Positions 1 through 12,515 of a stretch of DNA of 64,000 nt are shown here, in pieces. Location: NCBI GenBank assembly GCA_021234155.1, contig JAJEKV010000173.1, positions 1 through 64,000 on the forward strand, given 5' to 3'. The stretch's first letter is position 1. Each line of letters begins with the position of its first letter. The DNA is from Isoetes taiwanensis. Its lineage: Eukaryota > Streptophyta > Lycopodiopsida > Isoetales > Isoetaceae. The position numbers and the translations under genes are program-made. The notes under the pieces were generated by a model. It saw only the letters and a list, made by a program, of their open reading frames with translations, was not told where the DNA came from and did not search any database.

Positions 1-2121
1 AAAATAGAAAATTGGGTAGGATACACGGCCTAAAAGCACAAAATGCATATGAAGGGCTTTTATCGCTTTATATGAAGTATATATATAAAGGTCAATAAGA
101 GGGTGTACTTGACAATGGATCTTCAACAAGAGCAGATAAAACATGAATTTAGATGATGGCATATAAAACGCATCAAGCACAATATGCATATGAAGAGGCT
201 TCTATTATCACATACAACGTATCGGTTGTGAATCGAAACTCCTAACATTGCCGGCCGCCACGTACCCCCACCAATGCAGAGCGCTGCCACCATATACACC
301 ATGTTAGGGGACTTCAAGCTCAAAGGTCACTGAGCCGATGGGGTCGCTGATAAAATTCAATGTCAAAATCCTCCCTAGTTGATGGCATCATCCGTGCAAG
401 CGTAAAACCATAGGGGCCCGTGATATAAAAAAGTCAAAGAAGAGGAGGAAGAAGGGGTGCATGGTTGGGGGTTTGATCACGATCCAAGAAAAGTGGAGGG
501 TAGGAAAATTGGCGCATCGAGCGGGAAAAGGGACATCTTAAGCGAGATCATCTGTGAAGTGGGGGAGGGGGGGCGAGGGCAAACCCCGATCAACAGCTGG
601 AGGGTTAAGGCCCCAGAGTAGATCGAAAGCACACATCATCAATCAAAGAAAAAGAATAATGAAAACCACCATGAAAGAGGTGAGAGCAAAAGAAAGGTAC
701 ATGAAAAGTCCGACCAATTCATGCAAATTACGAAAAAGCTCCCAACAAACCATGACACATCCAAATCTCATGCAGGAGGCATCTCACAAAAAATTGTAGT
801 CCAATCTCAAGACGCCATGACCAACTTAACGGGACCAAATGCCACAACTAACATGGAAAAATCCCCAGATAATAGCATACCATAGGCAAAAAAGCACAAA
901 CATGAAATGTATAAAACAAGAAATAACCCAAATGGCATGTACAACCTATGATTCATGCCAAAACCAACCTAAACAACTGCATCTGGACTCACAAATAGAC
1001 ACTAATCTCATGCCCAACGAAAACTAAAACAATCGACACGCCAATAACCGACCACTTAATAAACATCAATCAAAGCAAGGGCTGAGGGGAGCAAGGTGAT
1101 GACAAAAATAATGCAGAAACAAGATCTACCCATTGCAATACGTAGACACAAATCAACGGCTTCCTTAAGATCCTACACCCCCACACAAGCCCCCTCAGCC
1201 CCACACACCTAAGACAAAACATAATGCCCAGAACCTAACAAACCATATAGCAAGGTGACAACAACAAAATGTGAACAAAATCAAAATCGCGATACCGGCT
1301 TAAAAACAATCCTATTTAAGATCCTACACAATGCACAATAAGCCCCCTAGTCCCATACCTGGGGAGAAAACCAAAATTTGAAGTTAGCAAACCATAATAA
1401 AAGAATAGACTTTTAATAAAAAACAAAATAAGGGATACTAGGGCATTGGAAACCCTAGACATATGGCAGAATTGTCGTGAAAAACCATAACCCGATAATC
1501 CCAGAGGCCACAAAATGAATGATGCGTGCAGCCAAGAATGAAATTCACAAACCGCTTCAAAAGTTGGAACTTGCGAATCTAATGGTTTGCAAAGCGGCCA
1601 AATCCCCGCAGTCCGGTGAAGAGGGGTGTGGACACCGGCCAAGGTGCAAGCCGAGGAAGGTCTTCCGAGAAGAAAAAAGTAAAAGAAAGGTCCGAGAACA
1701 ACAACCCAAAGAAAGGAATTGAGGAACCGGTTTAAGGAAACAACAGTCGAGATCAGATCGAGATGGGTTGATGGTGGCTAGGATGCGAAAAAAGCCAAAG
1801 ACAAGCAAGATCCCTTTTGTTTGTGGATCGGATCTCCAGAGTAACCAATGATCCATGAGGAATGGGTTACGCCCTGGGCCCAATCCATCCGGGGAATGAC
1901 ACGTAAAACACAACATATGAATGGAAGAATAGCAAGAGGGAAACTCATCGACAACAACAAGATTCAGCCTTAGAGGAAACGCCGATGTGGAATGCATGAA
2001 GACACAAGGCTCTTATGGGAGAAAGGGCCAAAGAAAGTCTGCGCTTATAAAGTTTGTGCCAAAGAAAGCCCGGGTCCAAAAGGAGAGTTGGCACCAAACC
2101 CGGCGGCCCTTTCCTAGAATG

Positions 2122-2152
2122 ATGGTTCTCTTCTATATAAGAAGAGAACCAT
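2122..2152. promoter_or_regulatory. Palindrome enclosing a TATA-like core, conserved in the module copies
   Basis: Thirteen-base arms (ATGGTTCTCTTCT and its complement) flank ATATA, giving CTATATAAG on the plus strand, a good plant TATA-box shape. The same site recurs near 8,463, 29,200 and 42,779, with small changes in the arms. It could be a promoter of a plus-strand non-coding transcript, or the remnant of a transposon terminal hairpin. Nothing downstream is clearly coding. Confidence 0.35.
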
Positions 2153-2159
2153 AGCATAA

Positions 2160-3170
2160 TTTATACTATTCACAAAAATTATTATTCAGTGATGATGAGG
2201 TATCTTCAATTATAAATGATCTTAAATCAAGAAATTGATAATTTAATTGACGTTTGATGTATTGTGAACGATGACTTTGAATAACAAAAGTATTGACCAA
2301 CAATATTATTTTTTAAAGGTAATTATATAAATTTATAGTACTAATTATTGTACTATATAAATTCTACGTTAGGTTTGGAATACAAGATGCTACTAAATTG
2401 CTTTACATCAATCCGTAATCACTTGTTGTGTTGCATTATGAAATGTTGCACATTGCTTAGGGGTCCAATCGCAGCATTGTGTTTTGGAATGAAAAGAAAT
2501 GTTCGCATGGGCCTTCCACCACCGTGATAAATTTTTTGTATGCATTAAAAGTTTGAAAAACTTTCTTTTGTATAGTTGGACTACAACCTAATCGTTTGAT
2601 GGGGCTTGTGAAAACTTTTAGTACTAGAAACCACCTCCTTTAATATTACAAGGACATCTCCTTTATTATGGAAAGGGGTTCATAATCCTTTGCCATGGTC
2701 GAATGAGATGATAAACACATTTATCATATTGGCAAGCTCTTTCTTTGTTTAGATAATTTGCAGCCTAAAAATAAATAACACGTGATGATCACTTATAACA
2801 TGATTTTTTAAACTCGATCTATATAAAAATCATAGGAAGTTGAGAACATTTACTTAATATTGTCAAAGCTCACTAGCAATGTAAGAGAAACATTAAAAAA
2901 AAAAAGAAAGGAGATGTTTTGCACTATGAAAAAGGTACATTATATCAACGGACATAAACAATAATTTTATCTAGATAAGAAGATATTCTACTTAAAAAGG
3001 CTAATCTTAAAATGAATATGACAAGTTTCATAACTATAATAATAATCATATTAATGAAAATAAAGTCTTCCCCGACCAAGCATTAAGATTGCAACCATTA
3101 TTTATTTTCGAGTTCCAAACAATTAATCATTCTTAATTTGAAAGAAATTAAAATCATATTCTCAATTTTA
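2160..3170. other. AT-rich spacer downstream of dioxygenase copy A, no gene
   Basis: This is AT-rich sequence with no supported ORF. It lies 3' of the minus-strand dioxygenase and is repeated at about 8,510-9,520, 29,245-30,240 and 42,825-43,110 plus 49,230-50,020. I see no RNA gene or promoter in it. Confidence 0.7.
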
Positions 3171-4282
3171 CCTTAATGTACATTCTTTTGGACCCCGCAG
3201 TCGATGGTTTGGTATACACTTCATTAATGTAATCCTTGTATGGCATAGAACTCAAATAGGGTATAGAAAACTTACTTCAATAAGGTAAGATGGGGATCCT
3301 TTCATGGACAAGCTCTGGAATGGGGAGCAATGTTTATGGTAGGATCAGGAAATGGGTAGGACAAAGGATGTGGGATGAAGATGGTTATAGATACAATATA
3401 TATTTGCTAATGATGCACTATGACGGATCAAGTGAAGAATACTCTTATATTGTCCATTTGTTAGCTTCTCGTTGGATGGTCAAATGACATTAGAACTCAA
3501 ATAGGATTAGATCATTTATTATAAGAAAATCATCTCTACTTCAATTTGAATTGGTCACCCATGTTCACTCACAAATGTAACACCCTTCTGGCTCTTGGTG
3601 GGTAATAAAATGGTTCTCAGGCCATTGACCATCTTGTTTTACTCTTGTGCCTCCAACATCATCTTGGGCAAGGAGAGTATTACCATCCACTACCATTATG
3701 CTCTTGAGTCAAATTAAGGACCATCCATCCCGAAAGTGCCATGTTTGGATTAAGGCATGGTGGGTAGTAATTGGGTCTCGCATGAGTAAGCATGTTTTGC
3801 CATAAACATTATTCATCGATGCTCATCCAATCCAAGTCCTTTGGACATGAGCTTGAGAAGTTCATTATTTAGTGTGATAGTAATCCCTTCAATGAATTGA
3901 GCTAAGAGGTGGTTCCCTGTAGAGCAAGATGGTGATTTAAAGAGCTTTTTGAAATAAATCAAAATTGATTGCTTAATGCATGGTGAATTGTTGAGGTTTC
4001 TTCGCCGCCACTTGAAGGAGTCAACTTCGAAGAAGGGGATATTCTCCAACCCACATTTGGAGATGGTCGCCACTCTAGTCGCTTTCCAAAGATGGTGTCA
4101 TGTCGGTGCAATAGCGGATCAGGATCAAACAATTGCTCATTCCACAACTTCATTTTCATCTCATCATCCGCAACTTAAAGAACTCCAATACATCCGTTTC
4201 ATGACACTTTCTATCTCCACCCCATGATTAGCCAACCGATAATCAATCAAAGCATAAGAGTAATCAATACTAGAAAAAATAT

Positions 4283-4305
4283 ATATGTAAAGGAAGGAAG
4301 GAAGG
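4283..4305. repeat. GGAA microsatellite in copy A intron 1
   Basis: A short run of GGAAG units found only in unit A; units B, C and D have a single GGAAAG at the same place. A local slippage expansion. Confidence 0.7.
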
Positions 4306-4429
4306 AAAGCATTTTAAGATTACGCCCACCTGAAAATAAAAGCCTACATGTAAAGAAAAAGACACCAACCCTTTGGACATGAAAGAAGCTTAAGAGTAAT
4401 CGATACTAGAAAAGTATACATGTAAAGAA

Positions 4430-4614
4430 AAGACACTACAAACCCCTCTTGAAAGAAGGGAGCACTTTATGGTGCAAATGGTAACCCTTGATAGTGAGAC
4501 TTGCATGCATCCACATCCCCCACCAAGTCAGTGAAAACATGGGATTTAAACCTATGGCCGGATTAGGGCCAAACCAAAAGATCTAACCACTAGACCAATC
4601 ATGATGGGCAAACA
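4430..4614 (-). mobile_element. tRNA-derived SINE in dioxygenase intron 1 (copy A)
   Basis: On the minus strand the element starts near 4,614 with an A-box-like TGGTCTAGTGGTTAG and has a B-box-like GGTTTAAATCC (GGTTCAAATCC in the other copies). A non-tRNA body follows, ending near the repeated AAGACACTACAAACCCC segment. The A copy is the most diverged. Presence at the same position in all four modules means it inserted before the modules duplicated. Confidence 0.6.
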
Positions 4615-7600
4615 TTACAAAGCTTAATAGAACATCCCCGATGTTGAGCAAGCATAGTGGAGGTCATGCATAATAGTGGGACTATTCATGTTGACAAAGC
4701 TTGGAATGTCTATGCGAATCCCAATGGCATCCTCATGAGGCATTAAGTACTTTGTTGGAACAATATTCATGCCACGCTCTACTAATGCTTTGATCCCTTT
4801 GAACTCGAGGTTAAAGGATCATAAGCCACATCCTCATATTGATCAACATTCATGCCACACTCTACTAATGTTGTGATCCCTTCAAGTTTGAGGCCAATGG
4901 AGACTCATCCTGATATTGATCAACATTATATAGACTAGGCATGGTGGCTAGCTAAGTTAGATAGAAGAGAAGTTGCTTAAGGCGATGTAGAGGAAGATGG
5001 GTTACAAACTAAAGTTCGATCTGCTTTAATAGCTCCTAGATAACTTATCTCGTACTTACGAGGAAAAAAGTTCATGGTTTTAAAAATGCGGTCCATCTTG
5101 GTGGTGCGTTTGGTAAAGTCTGACATGGACACTCTCGACAAAATGTGATGATACTCACATGGCACATTTAAATAGAAACTGAAATGCCATTCAACTTTTG
5201 GAATAGCCCAAATCGGAACAGTAACAATGATGACGTGTTTGTACTATGCCAATATAAATATTCTAAGACTAGATATTGTTATGGGAGGGGCACAAAACGG
5301 CGCTACGTAGTCAATGGGAAATGTAAATAGGCCTATTCCGGATAGGGATTGGAAGCATAAAATTGCCATGTGGCTACCCTTGACTCTATTTTTTTAGATA
5401 TTCTAATCGGATAGTTGAGTTGTGGAGGCTGCCACGTGACCAAATTCAAGTGGTTGAGCAATATTCTGATAGGTCCAACTTTGGAAGCGAACTAAGGCAT
5501 TGCCTCTTGCCGTTATCCTCAAGTAGATAGTCTAAACTGAAGCTTGGAGGCCCTTGACCGCCACATAGCCTCGTGCTTAGTGATGCTCGCCCTCCCACAT
5601 CATCCCCTAGCGGCAGGGTCTTTTAATCATGGACAACAATAGACCAGCTGTTCTTTTGTTTGAGTCCTATAAATCCATAGGCCTCCATGGACAATAGAAT
5701 TCAATTCATTTCAATTGTATAGTTGACTGAAGTGTTGCATTCAATTTGCATGGCACCTTAGTATATAATTTGCATATTCTATTTCACACAACATTTTTGC
5801 CCAGGTCATTCTTACAAGTGTGTACAGATACCGAACATTCAGACTGGTGACTACAGCCCACTATGTTACAGTTTATCAAGCCATATAGGGTTGACAGCCT
5901 AAATCAAATATACCTTAAAAATCTACATTAAAAGGTGCCATGTGCGTCTTTTGTCACACTTTTTGGCTTTTTTGTCACAGCTTTGGAGCCACATGCCAAA
6001 GGTGTGAAATGCGAATTATGCGATATGTAAGATGGGGCGAGCCATGACTGTTTGTTGGGAGGTTGTAAGAGCTGTCGTAATTATTTGATGAGACTTAGCT
6101 TTTGACGGATTTGCTTTATGTTTTGGGTCACTTCTTTACTTTACAGCCCATTTTTTAACGTGGCACAAATCCAGAGCATACACAAACCATAGTTAAAAAA
6201 AGACAAATGAAAAGCCATAACTCATCCTCCAATAAACAATGGGCCTGGTAATGCATGGCCCTTGGCCCTTCATGTTGAAAGGTGGTTTGGGTTTAACAGC
6301 TATATCCAATGGAAAATAAGAGGAATTAAGAAAAACATGCAAAATAGAAAATTGGGCAGGATGGCCTAAAGCACAAAAATGCATATGAAGGGCTTCTATC
6401 GCATATAAGTGAAGTATATATATAAAGGTCAATAAATAGGTGCTTTGACAATGGATCTTCAATAAGCACATAAAAACATGAATTTAGATGATGGCATATA
6501 AACGTGCATCAAGCAAATATGCATATGAAGAGGCTTCTATTATCAAAGAATCGGTTGTGAACTGAAACTCGAACATTGATGGGGATCACGGCCCCACCAA
6601 TGCCTCAGCTACCATATACACCATGTTAGGGACTTCAAGCTCAAAGGTCGCCTCGAGTCGATGGGGGTCGCTGATAAAATTCAATGTCAAAATCCTCCTA
6701 GTTGATGGCATCATCCAGTGTAAGCGTAAAACCATAGGGCCCGATATAAAAAGTCAAAGAAGAGGAGGAAGAAGGGGGTGCATGGTTGAGGGACCAAAAC
6801 AAATGGTTGAGATTGAAAGCAAGGCAAAGGTTTGATATCGATCCGCAAAAAGTGGAGGGTAGGAAAATTGCAAGATCGGATGGAAAAAGGGACATCTTGG
6901 CGTATCATCTCGAATGGGGAGGGGGGCTCGGGGCAAACCCTTCCGCCATCAAGCAACCGGAGGGTTAAGGCATCCAGAGTAGACCGAGCACACATCATCA
7001 ACCGAAAAGAAAAAGAATAATGAAAACCACCATGAAAGAGGTGAGAGCAAAAGAAAGGTACATGAAAAGTTCGAACAATTCATGCAAATTACTTAAAAGC
7101 TCCCAACAAAACCATGACACATCCAAACCATGGAGGCATCTCTCACAAAAATTATAGTCCAATCTCAAGACGCCATGACCAACAAACGGGACCAAATGCC
7201 AACTAACATGGAAAAAATCCCTCAGATGAATACCATAGGCAAAAAGCACAAACATGAAATGGATAAAACAAGAATAACCCAAATGGCATGTACAACCTAT
7301 GATTCATGCCAAAACCAACCCAAACAACCGACGGATCACAAATAGACACTAATCTCATGCCCAAAAACTAAACAATCGACACGCCAATAACCGACCACTT
7401 AATAAACATCAATCAAAGCAAGGGCTGAGGGGAGCAAGGTGATGACAAAAATAATGCAGAACAAGATCGACCCATTGCACACAGACACAAATCAACGAAG
7501 CCTCTTTAAGATCCTACACCCCACACAAGCCCCCTAGCCCCACACCTAAGACAAACATAATGCCCTAGAACCTAACAAACCATATAGCAAGGTGACAACA

Positions 7601-8654
7601 ACAAAATGCGAACAAAACCGACTCATCGTGATACCGAATAAAAAACAATCCTATTTAAGATCCTACAATAATGCACACAAGCCCCTAGTCCCATACCTAG
7701 GAGAAAACCAAAAAATCACCTTAGAAGCTAGCAAACTATAATAAAAGAATAGACTTTTAATAAAAAAACAAAATAAGGGATACTAGGCATTGGAAACCCT
7801 AGACAATATGGCAGAATTGTCAGGAAAACCATAACCCGATAATCCCAGAGGCCACAAAATGAATGCATGTGCAGCTGACGGAATGAACCGACAACCGCTT
7901 CAAAGTCGAACCGCATTTAATGGTTTGCAAAGCGGTACGAATCCTCGCAGTCCGATGAAGATAGGTTGTGGACACCGCCGTGCGCAGATCGAGGAAGGTC
8001 TTCCTGAGAAGAAAAAACAGAAAAAGAAAGGTCTGAGAACATCACAACCCAAAGAAAGGAATTGACGAACCGGTTTAAGGAAACAACAGAGCCCGTGATC
8101 GAGATACCGTGATGGTGGCTAGGATGCACCTAAAAAGCCAAAGACAAGCAAGATCCAACTTTTTGTTTGTGGATCGGATCTCCGTGAGCACCAATGATCC
8201 ATGACTTAATGGGTACGCCCCGAGCCCAATCCATCCGAATGACATCAGAAAACACAACACCGAATGGAAGAATAGCAAAGGGGAGACTAGTAGACAACAA
8301 CAAGTTTCATTTTAGAGGAAACGCCAATGAGGAATGCAGAAGACACAAGGCTCTTATGGGAGAAAGGGCCAAAGAAAGCCCATTGGCTTATAAATGTGCT
8401 TGTGCCAAAGAAAGCCCGGGTCCAAAAGGAGAGTTGGCACCAAAACTGTGGCCCCTTTCGCTTAGAATGACGAATTTCTATATAAGAAGAAAACCATAGC
8501 ATAATTTATACTATTCACAAAAGTATCATTCAGGTGATGATGAGGCATCTTCAATTATAAATGATGTTAAATCTGCAAATTGATAATTCTAATTGACGTT
8601 TGATGTATTGTGAACGTATGACTTTGAATAACAAAAAGTATTGACCAACTTTTC

Positions 8655-8740
8655 AATATTATTGTACTATATAAATTCTACGTACTAATTATTGTACTAT
8701 ATAAATTCTATAGTACTAATTATTGTACTATATAAATTTA
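8655..8740 (+). repeat. Three-copy 30-bp minisatellite containing TATATAA
   Basis: About three head-to-tail copies of a unit containing ATTATTGTACTATATAAATT. Units C and D have one copy and unit A has one to two, so this is a unit-B expansion. It is non-coding. Confidence 0.75.
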
Positions 8741-9524
8741 CGTTAGGTTTGGAATACAAGATGCTACTAAATTGCTTTTTTACATCAATCCGTAATCACT
8801 TGTTGTTGTATTATGAAATGTTGCACATTAACGGGGGTCCAACTGCACAGGTTTTAATGAAAGAAATGTTCGCAGTGGCCAATTCCACCGTGATAATTTC
8901 TTGATGCATTAAAAGTTTGAAAAAACTTTAACTCTTTTGTATAGTTGGACTACAACCTAATCGTTTGATGGGGCTTGTGAAAACTTTTAGTACTAGAAAG
9001 CCACCTCCTTTAATATTACAAGGACATCTCCTTTATTATGGAAAGGGGTTCATAATACTTTGCCATAGTCGAATGAGATGATAAACACATTTATCATATT
9101 GGCAAGCTCTTCTTTGTTTAGATAATTTGCAGCCTAAAAAATAAACACGATGATCACTTATAACATGATTTTTTTAAACTGATCTATAAAAATCATAGGG
9201 AAGTTGAGATCATTTACTTAATAATGTCAAAGCTCACTAGCAATGTAAGAGAAACATAAAAACAAAAAGAAAGGAGATGTTTTGCACTATGAAAAAGGTA
9301 CATTATATCAGGACGGACACAAACAATAATTTTATAAGATAAGAAGATATTCTACGAAAAAAGGCTAATCTTAAAATGAATATGACGAATTTCATAACTA
9401 TAATAATAATCATATTAATGAAAAGTCTTCCCCGACCAAGCATTAAGATTGCAACCGTTATTTATTTTCTTCCAAACAATTAATCGGTTTGAAAGAAATT
9501 AAAATCATATTCTCAATTTTACCT

Positions 9525-11134
9525 TTAATATACATTCTTTCCTGCAAAGTGTTTGGTATACACTTCATTAATGTAATCCTTGTATGGCATTCGGGTATAC
9601 TTCGGTGGATTCCTTTCATGGACAAGCTCGAATGGGAGCAATGTCGATGGTAGGATCAGGAAATGTAATGACAAAGGAGGCTTATAGATACACGATATTT
9701 GCTAGGATGCACCATGACGATGAAGAATACTCTTATATTGTCCATTTGTTAGCTTCTCGCATGGTCAAAATGACATTAGAACTCAAATAGGATTAGAGTT
9801 TATTATAAGAAAACTTACTTCAATTTGGTCACCCATGTTCACCACAAATGTACCCTTCTTGGGTACAATCTCACGCCATTGACCATCTTTTTTACTTGTG
9901 TGCCTCCAACATCATCTTGGGCAAGGAGAGTAATACCGCCATCGCTCGGTGTGACCATCCATTCCGAAAGTGCCATGTTTGGATTAGGGCATGGTGGGTA
10001 GTAATTGGCCCGCATGAGTAAGCATGTTTTGCCATAAGCATTCTTCATCGTGATGCTCATCCAATCCAAGTCCTTTGGACATGAGCTTGAGAAGTTCATT
10101 TCCCAGGATAGTAATCCCTTCACGAATTGAGCCGTGGTGTTCCCTCAGAGCAAGATGGTGATTTAAAGAGCTTTCTTTGAAACAAATCAAAATTGATTGC
10201 TTACCGCAATTGTTGAGGTTTGTCGCCACTTGAATGAGTCAACTTCGTTCTCTCCAACCCACATTTGGAGATGGTCGCGCCACTCTAGTCGCTTCTCCAA
10301 AGATGGTGTCATGTTGGTGCAATAGCCGACGGATCAAACAATTGCTCGGCCCACAACTTCATTTTCATCTCATCCGCAACTTAAAGAACTCCAATACATC
10401 GCTTCATGACACTTTCTATCTCCACCCCATGATTAGCCAACCGGATAATCAATCAAAGCATAAGAGTAATCAATAATGGAAAAAATATATATGTAAAGGA
10501 AAGACACCAATCAAAGCATAAGAGTAATCGATACTAGAAAAGTATACATTGTAAAGAAAAGACACTACAAACCCCTCTTGAAAGAAGGGCTTAAGAGTAA
10601 TCGATACTAGAAAAGTATACATGTAAAGAAAAGACACTACAAACCCCTCTTGAAAGAAGGGAGCACTTTATGGTGTGACACACCCAGATAGTGAGACTTG
10701 CATGCACCCACATCTCCCACCCAGCTGCAGTCCATGGGATTTGAACCTATGGTAGGATTAGGCCAAACCAAAGGTCTAACCACTAGACCACCGCCATGAT
10801 GGGCAAACATTACAAAACTTACATAGAACATCCCTGATGTTGAGCAAGCATAGTGGAGGTCATGCATAATAGTGGGACTATTCATGTTGACAGTTGGAAT
10901 GTCTGCAATCCCAATGGCATCCTCATGAGGCATTAAGTACTTTGTTGGAACAATATTCATGCCACGCTCTACTAATGCTTTGATCCCTTTGAACTCTGAG
11001 GCTAAAGGATCATAAGCCGCATCCTCATATTGATCAACATTCATGCCACACTCTACTAATGTTGTGATCCCCTTCAAGTTTGAGGCCAATGGAGACTCAT
11101 CCTGATATTGATCAACATTATGCAGACTAGGCAT
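9525..11134 (-). pseudogene. 2-oxoglutarate/Fe(II) dioxygenase, copy B, with intact C-terminal end
   Basis: Exon 1 (11,134 down to about 10,827) is open from MPSLHN to GMFY and ends at a canonical CTAT|GTAAGT donor. It contains a tandem internal repeat (two VDQY...FKGI/LKGI...GMN units) and then the IPTVNM segment that opens DIOX_N domains. Exon 3 retains the YYPPCPNPN block typical of this family, but the HTD metal site is scrambled by an indel. The last exon ends INEVYTKHFAGKNVY plus TAA at 9,525-9,527; this C-terminus was removed in copies C and D by the MULE. Small indels in exons 2-4 and a changed exon 4 acceptor break the frame. It is a pseudogene as read, though the changes sit at CG/CHG sites and could partly be errors. 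Confidence 0.75.
10625..10807 (-). mobile_element. tRNA-derived SINE in dioxygenase intron 1 (copy B)
   Basis: Same element as in the other units. It carries an A-box-like TGGTCTAGTGGTTAG and a B-box-like GGTTCAAATCC on the minus strand. Its 3' side adjoins a roughly 70-bp segment that is itself duplicated here (10,530-10,660), ending in AAGACACTACAAACCCC each time. Confidence 0.65.
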
Positions 11135-12080
11135 GGTGGCTAGCTAAGTTAGACAGAAGAGAAGTTGCTTAAGGCGATGTAGAGGAGGATGGGTTACAAA
11201 CTAAAGTTCGATCTGCTTTAATAGCTCCTAGATATCTTATCTCGTACTTACGTGGAAAAAAGTTCATGGTTTTAAAAATGCGGTCCATCTTGGTGGGGCG
11301 TTTGGTAAAGTCTGACATGGACACTTTTGACAAAATTTGATGATAGTCACATGGCACATTTAAAACTTGAAAATGAAATGCCATTCAACTTCTGAATAGC
11401 CCAAATCGGTACAGTAACAATGATGATGTGTTTGTACTATGCCCTATATATATATTCTAATATAAATATTCTAAGACCAGATATTCTTATGGGAGGGGGG
11501 CAAAAGGACGCTACGTAATCAGTGGGAAATGTAAATAGGCCTATTCCGGATAGGGATTGGAAGCATAAAATCGCCATGTGGCTACCCTTGACTCTATTTT
11601 TTTAGATATTCTAATCGGATAGTTGAGTTGTAGAGGCTGCCACGTGGCCAAATTCAAGTGGTTGAGCAATATTCTGGATAGGTCCAGCGTTGGAAGCGAA
11701 CTAAGGCATTGCCTCTTGCCGTTATCCTCAAGTAGATAGTCTAAACTTAAGCTTGGCGGCCCTTGGACTGCCACATAGCCTCGTGCTTAGTGATGCTCGT
11801 CCCTCCACATCGCCCCCTAGCGGACAGGGTTTTTTTTATCATGGACAACAATAGACCAGCTGTTCTTTGTTTAAGTCCTATAAATCCATAGGCCTCCTTG
11901 GACAATAGAATTCAATTCATTTCAATTCTATAGTTGACTGAAGTGTTGCATTCAATTTGCATGGCACCTTAATATTTAATTTGCATATTCTATTTCACAC
12001 AACATTTTTGCCCAGGTCATTCTTACAAGTGTGTACAGATACTGAACATTCAGACAGCAATGGTGACTACAGCCCACTAT
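11135..12080 (-). promoter_or_regulatory. Upstream region of dioxygenase copy B (promoter/5' UTR candidate)
   Basis: This stretch precedes exon 1 and is conserved in all four units. It includes an open frame (11,169-11,384, minus) just upstream of the dioxygenase ATG, best read as 5' UTR or chance ORF. AT-rich TATA-like runs occur near 11,450. The equivalent in unit C has a TATTTATAGGG sequence near 41,883. No other gene is visible here. Confidence 0.35.
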
Positions 12081-12515
12081 GTTAAGGTTTATCAAGCCAT
12101 ATAGGGCTGAGCCCATATGGCTTGATGTAGAAATCTACATTAAATGTAGAAAAAAGGCGCCATGTGCGACTTTTGTCACACTTTTGGCTTTTGTCACAGT
12201 TTTGGAGCCACATCGATATGGAAGATGGCCCATGGGGCGAGCCATGACCGTTTGTTTGTTGGCAGGCTGATAAAGCTGTCGCAATTATTTGACGAGACTT
12301 AGCTTTCTGACGGATTTGCTTTGCGTTTTGGGTCACTTCAACTTTACATTACAGCCCATTTTTAACGTGGCACAAATCCAGAGCATACAGTTAAAAAATA
12401 ACAAATGAGAGTCAAAGATGTATGCCACGTAAGAGGGGGGCGGGAAAACGAATACTGGCCCTGCTTTGGGTGGTTTGGGTTTGGGTGTTGGAAGGAAGAG
12501 GAAGAGGAATTGAGG

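Larger units (their letters stand above)
3173..4942 (-). pseudogene. 2-oxoglutarate/Fe(II) dioxygenase (SRG1/ACO-homolog type), copy A, degraded
   Basis: Four-exon gene reading leftward. Exon 1 begins at ATG 4,942 with MPSLHN, and the C-terminal stop TAA lies at 3,173-3,175. Traces of the DIOX_N domain and of the catalytic domain are recognisable by comparison with copies C and D. The exon 1 donor, CTAT|GTAAGT in the other copies, reads CTATTAAGC here, so it is lost. Many small indels break the frame in every exon, including the one carrying the metal-binding HTD motif. The MULE target site is empty here (a single CACTTCATT near 3,216). Such enzymes hydroxylate or desaturate small molecules using 2-oxoglutarate and O2; the substrate cannot be inferred. 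I judge it non-functional unless the indels are sequencing errors. Confidence 0.75.
1..6200. repeat. Tandem duplicated module, unit A (left end cut by window)
   Basis: The sequence from base 1 realigns from base 6,341 onward, with landmarks in the same order: a block starting AAAATAGAAAATTGGG, purine-rich non-coding DNA, a TATA-bearing palindrome near 2.13 kb, AT-rich spacer, the dioxygenase pseudogene with its intronic SINE, and its upstream flank. The last part (about 5,880-6,200) matches the upstream flank of the transporter gene (12,070-12,410). Bases 1-1,780 hold no gene I can support; the short ORFs are not conserved in frame between A and B. From about 1,790 to 5,600 the module is also homologous to units C and D. 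Confidence 0.85.
6200..12410. repeat. Tandem duplicated module, unit B
   Basis: Second copy of the module. It matches unit A nearly throughout, with many small indels, and ends near 12,410 where homology to about 6,200 stops and the transporter gene begins. The left part (6,200-8,100) contains no supported gene. The unit keeps an unoccupied MULE target site at 9,561-9,569, which makes it a useful pre-insertion reference. Confidence 0.85.

Noticed and set aside
4977-5165. 62-codon minus-strand frame upstream of the dioxygenase (also 11,169-11,384)
   Set aside because: Conserved because the whole module is duplicated. In unit C the frame has no comparable ORF listed and there is no family similarity; treated as 5' UTR.
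1-12410. Units A and B as the two LTRs of one retrotransposon
   Set aside because: They adjoin directly with no internal retroviral genes between them, contain a spliced cellular-type gene, and recur as modules in C and D.
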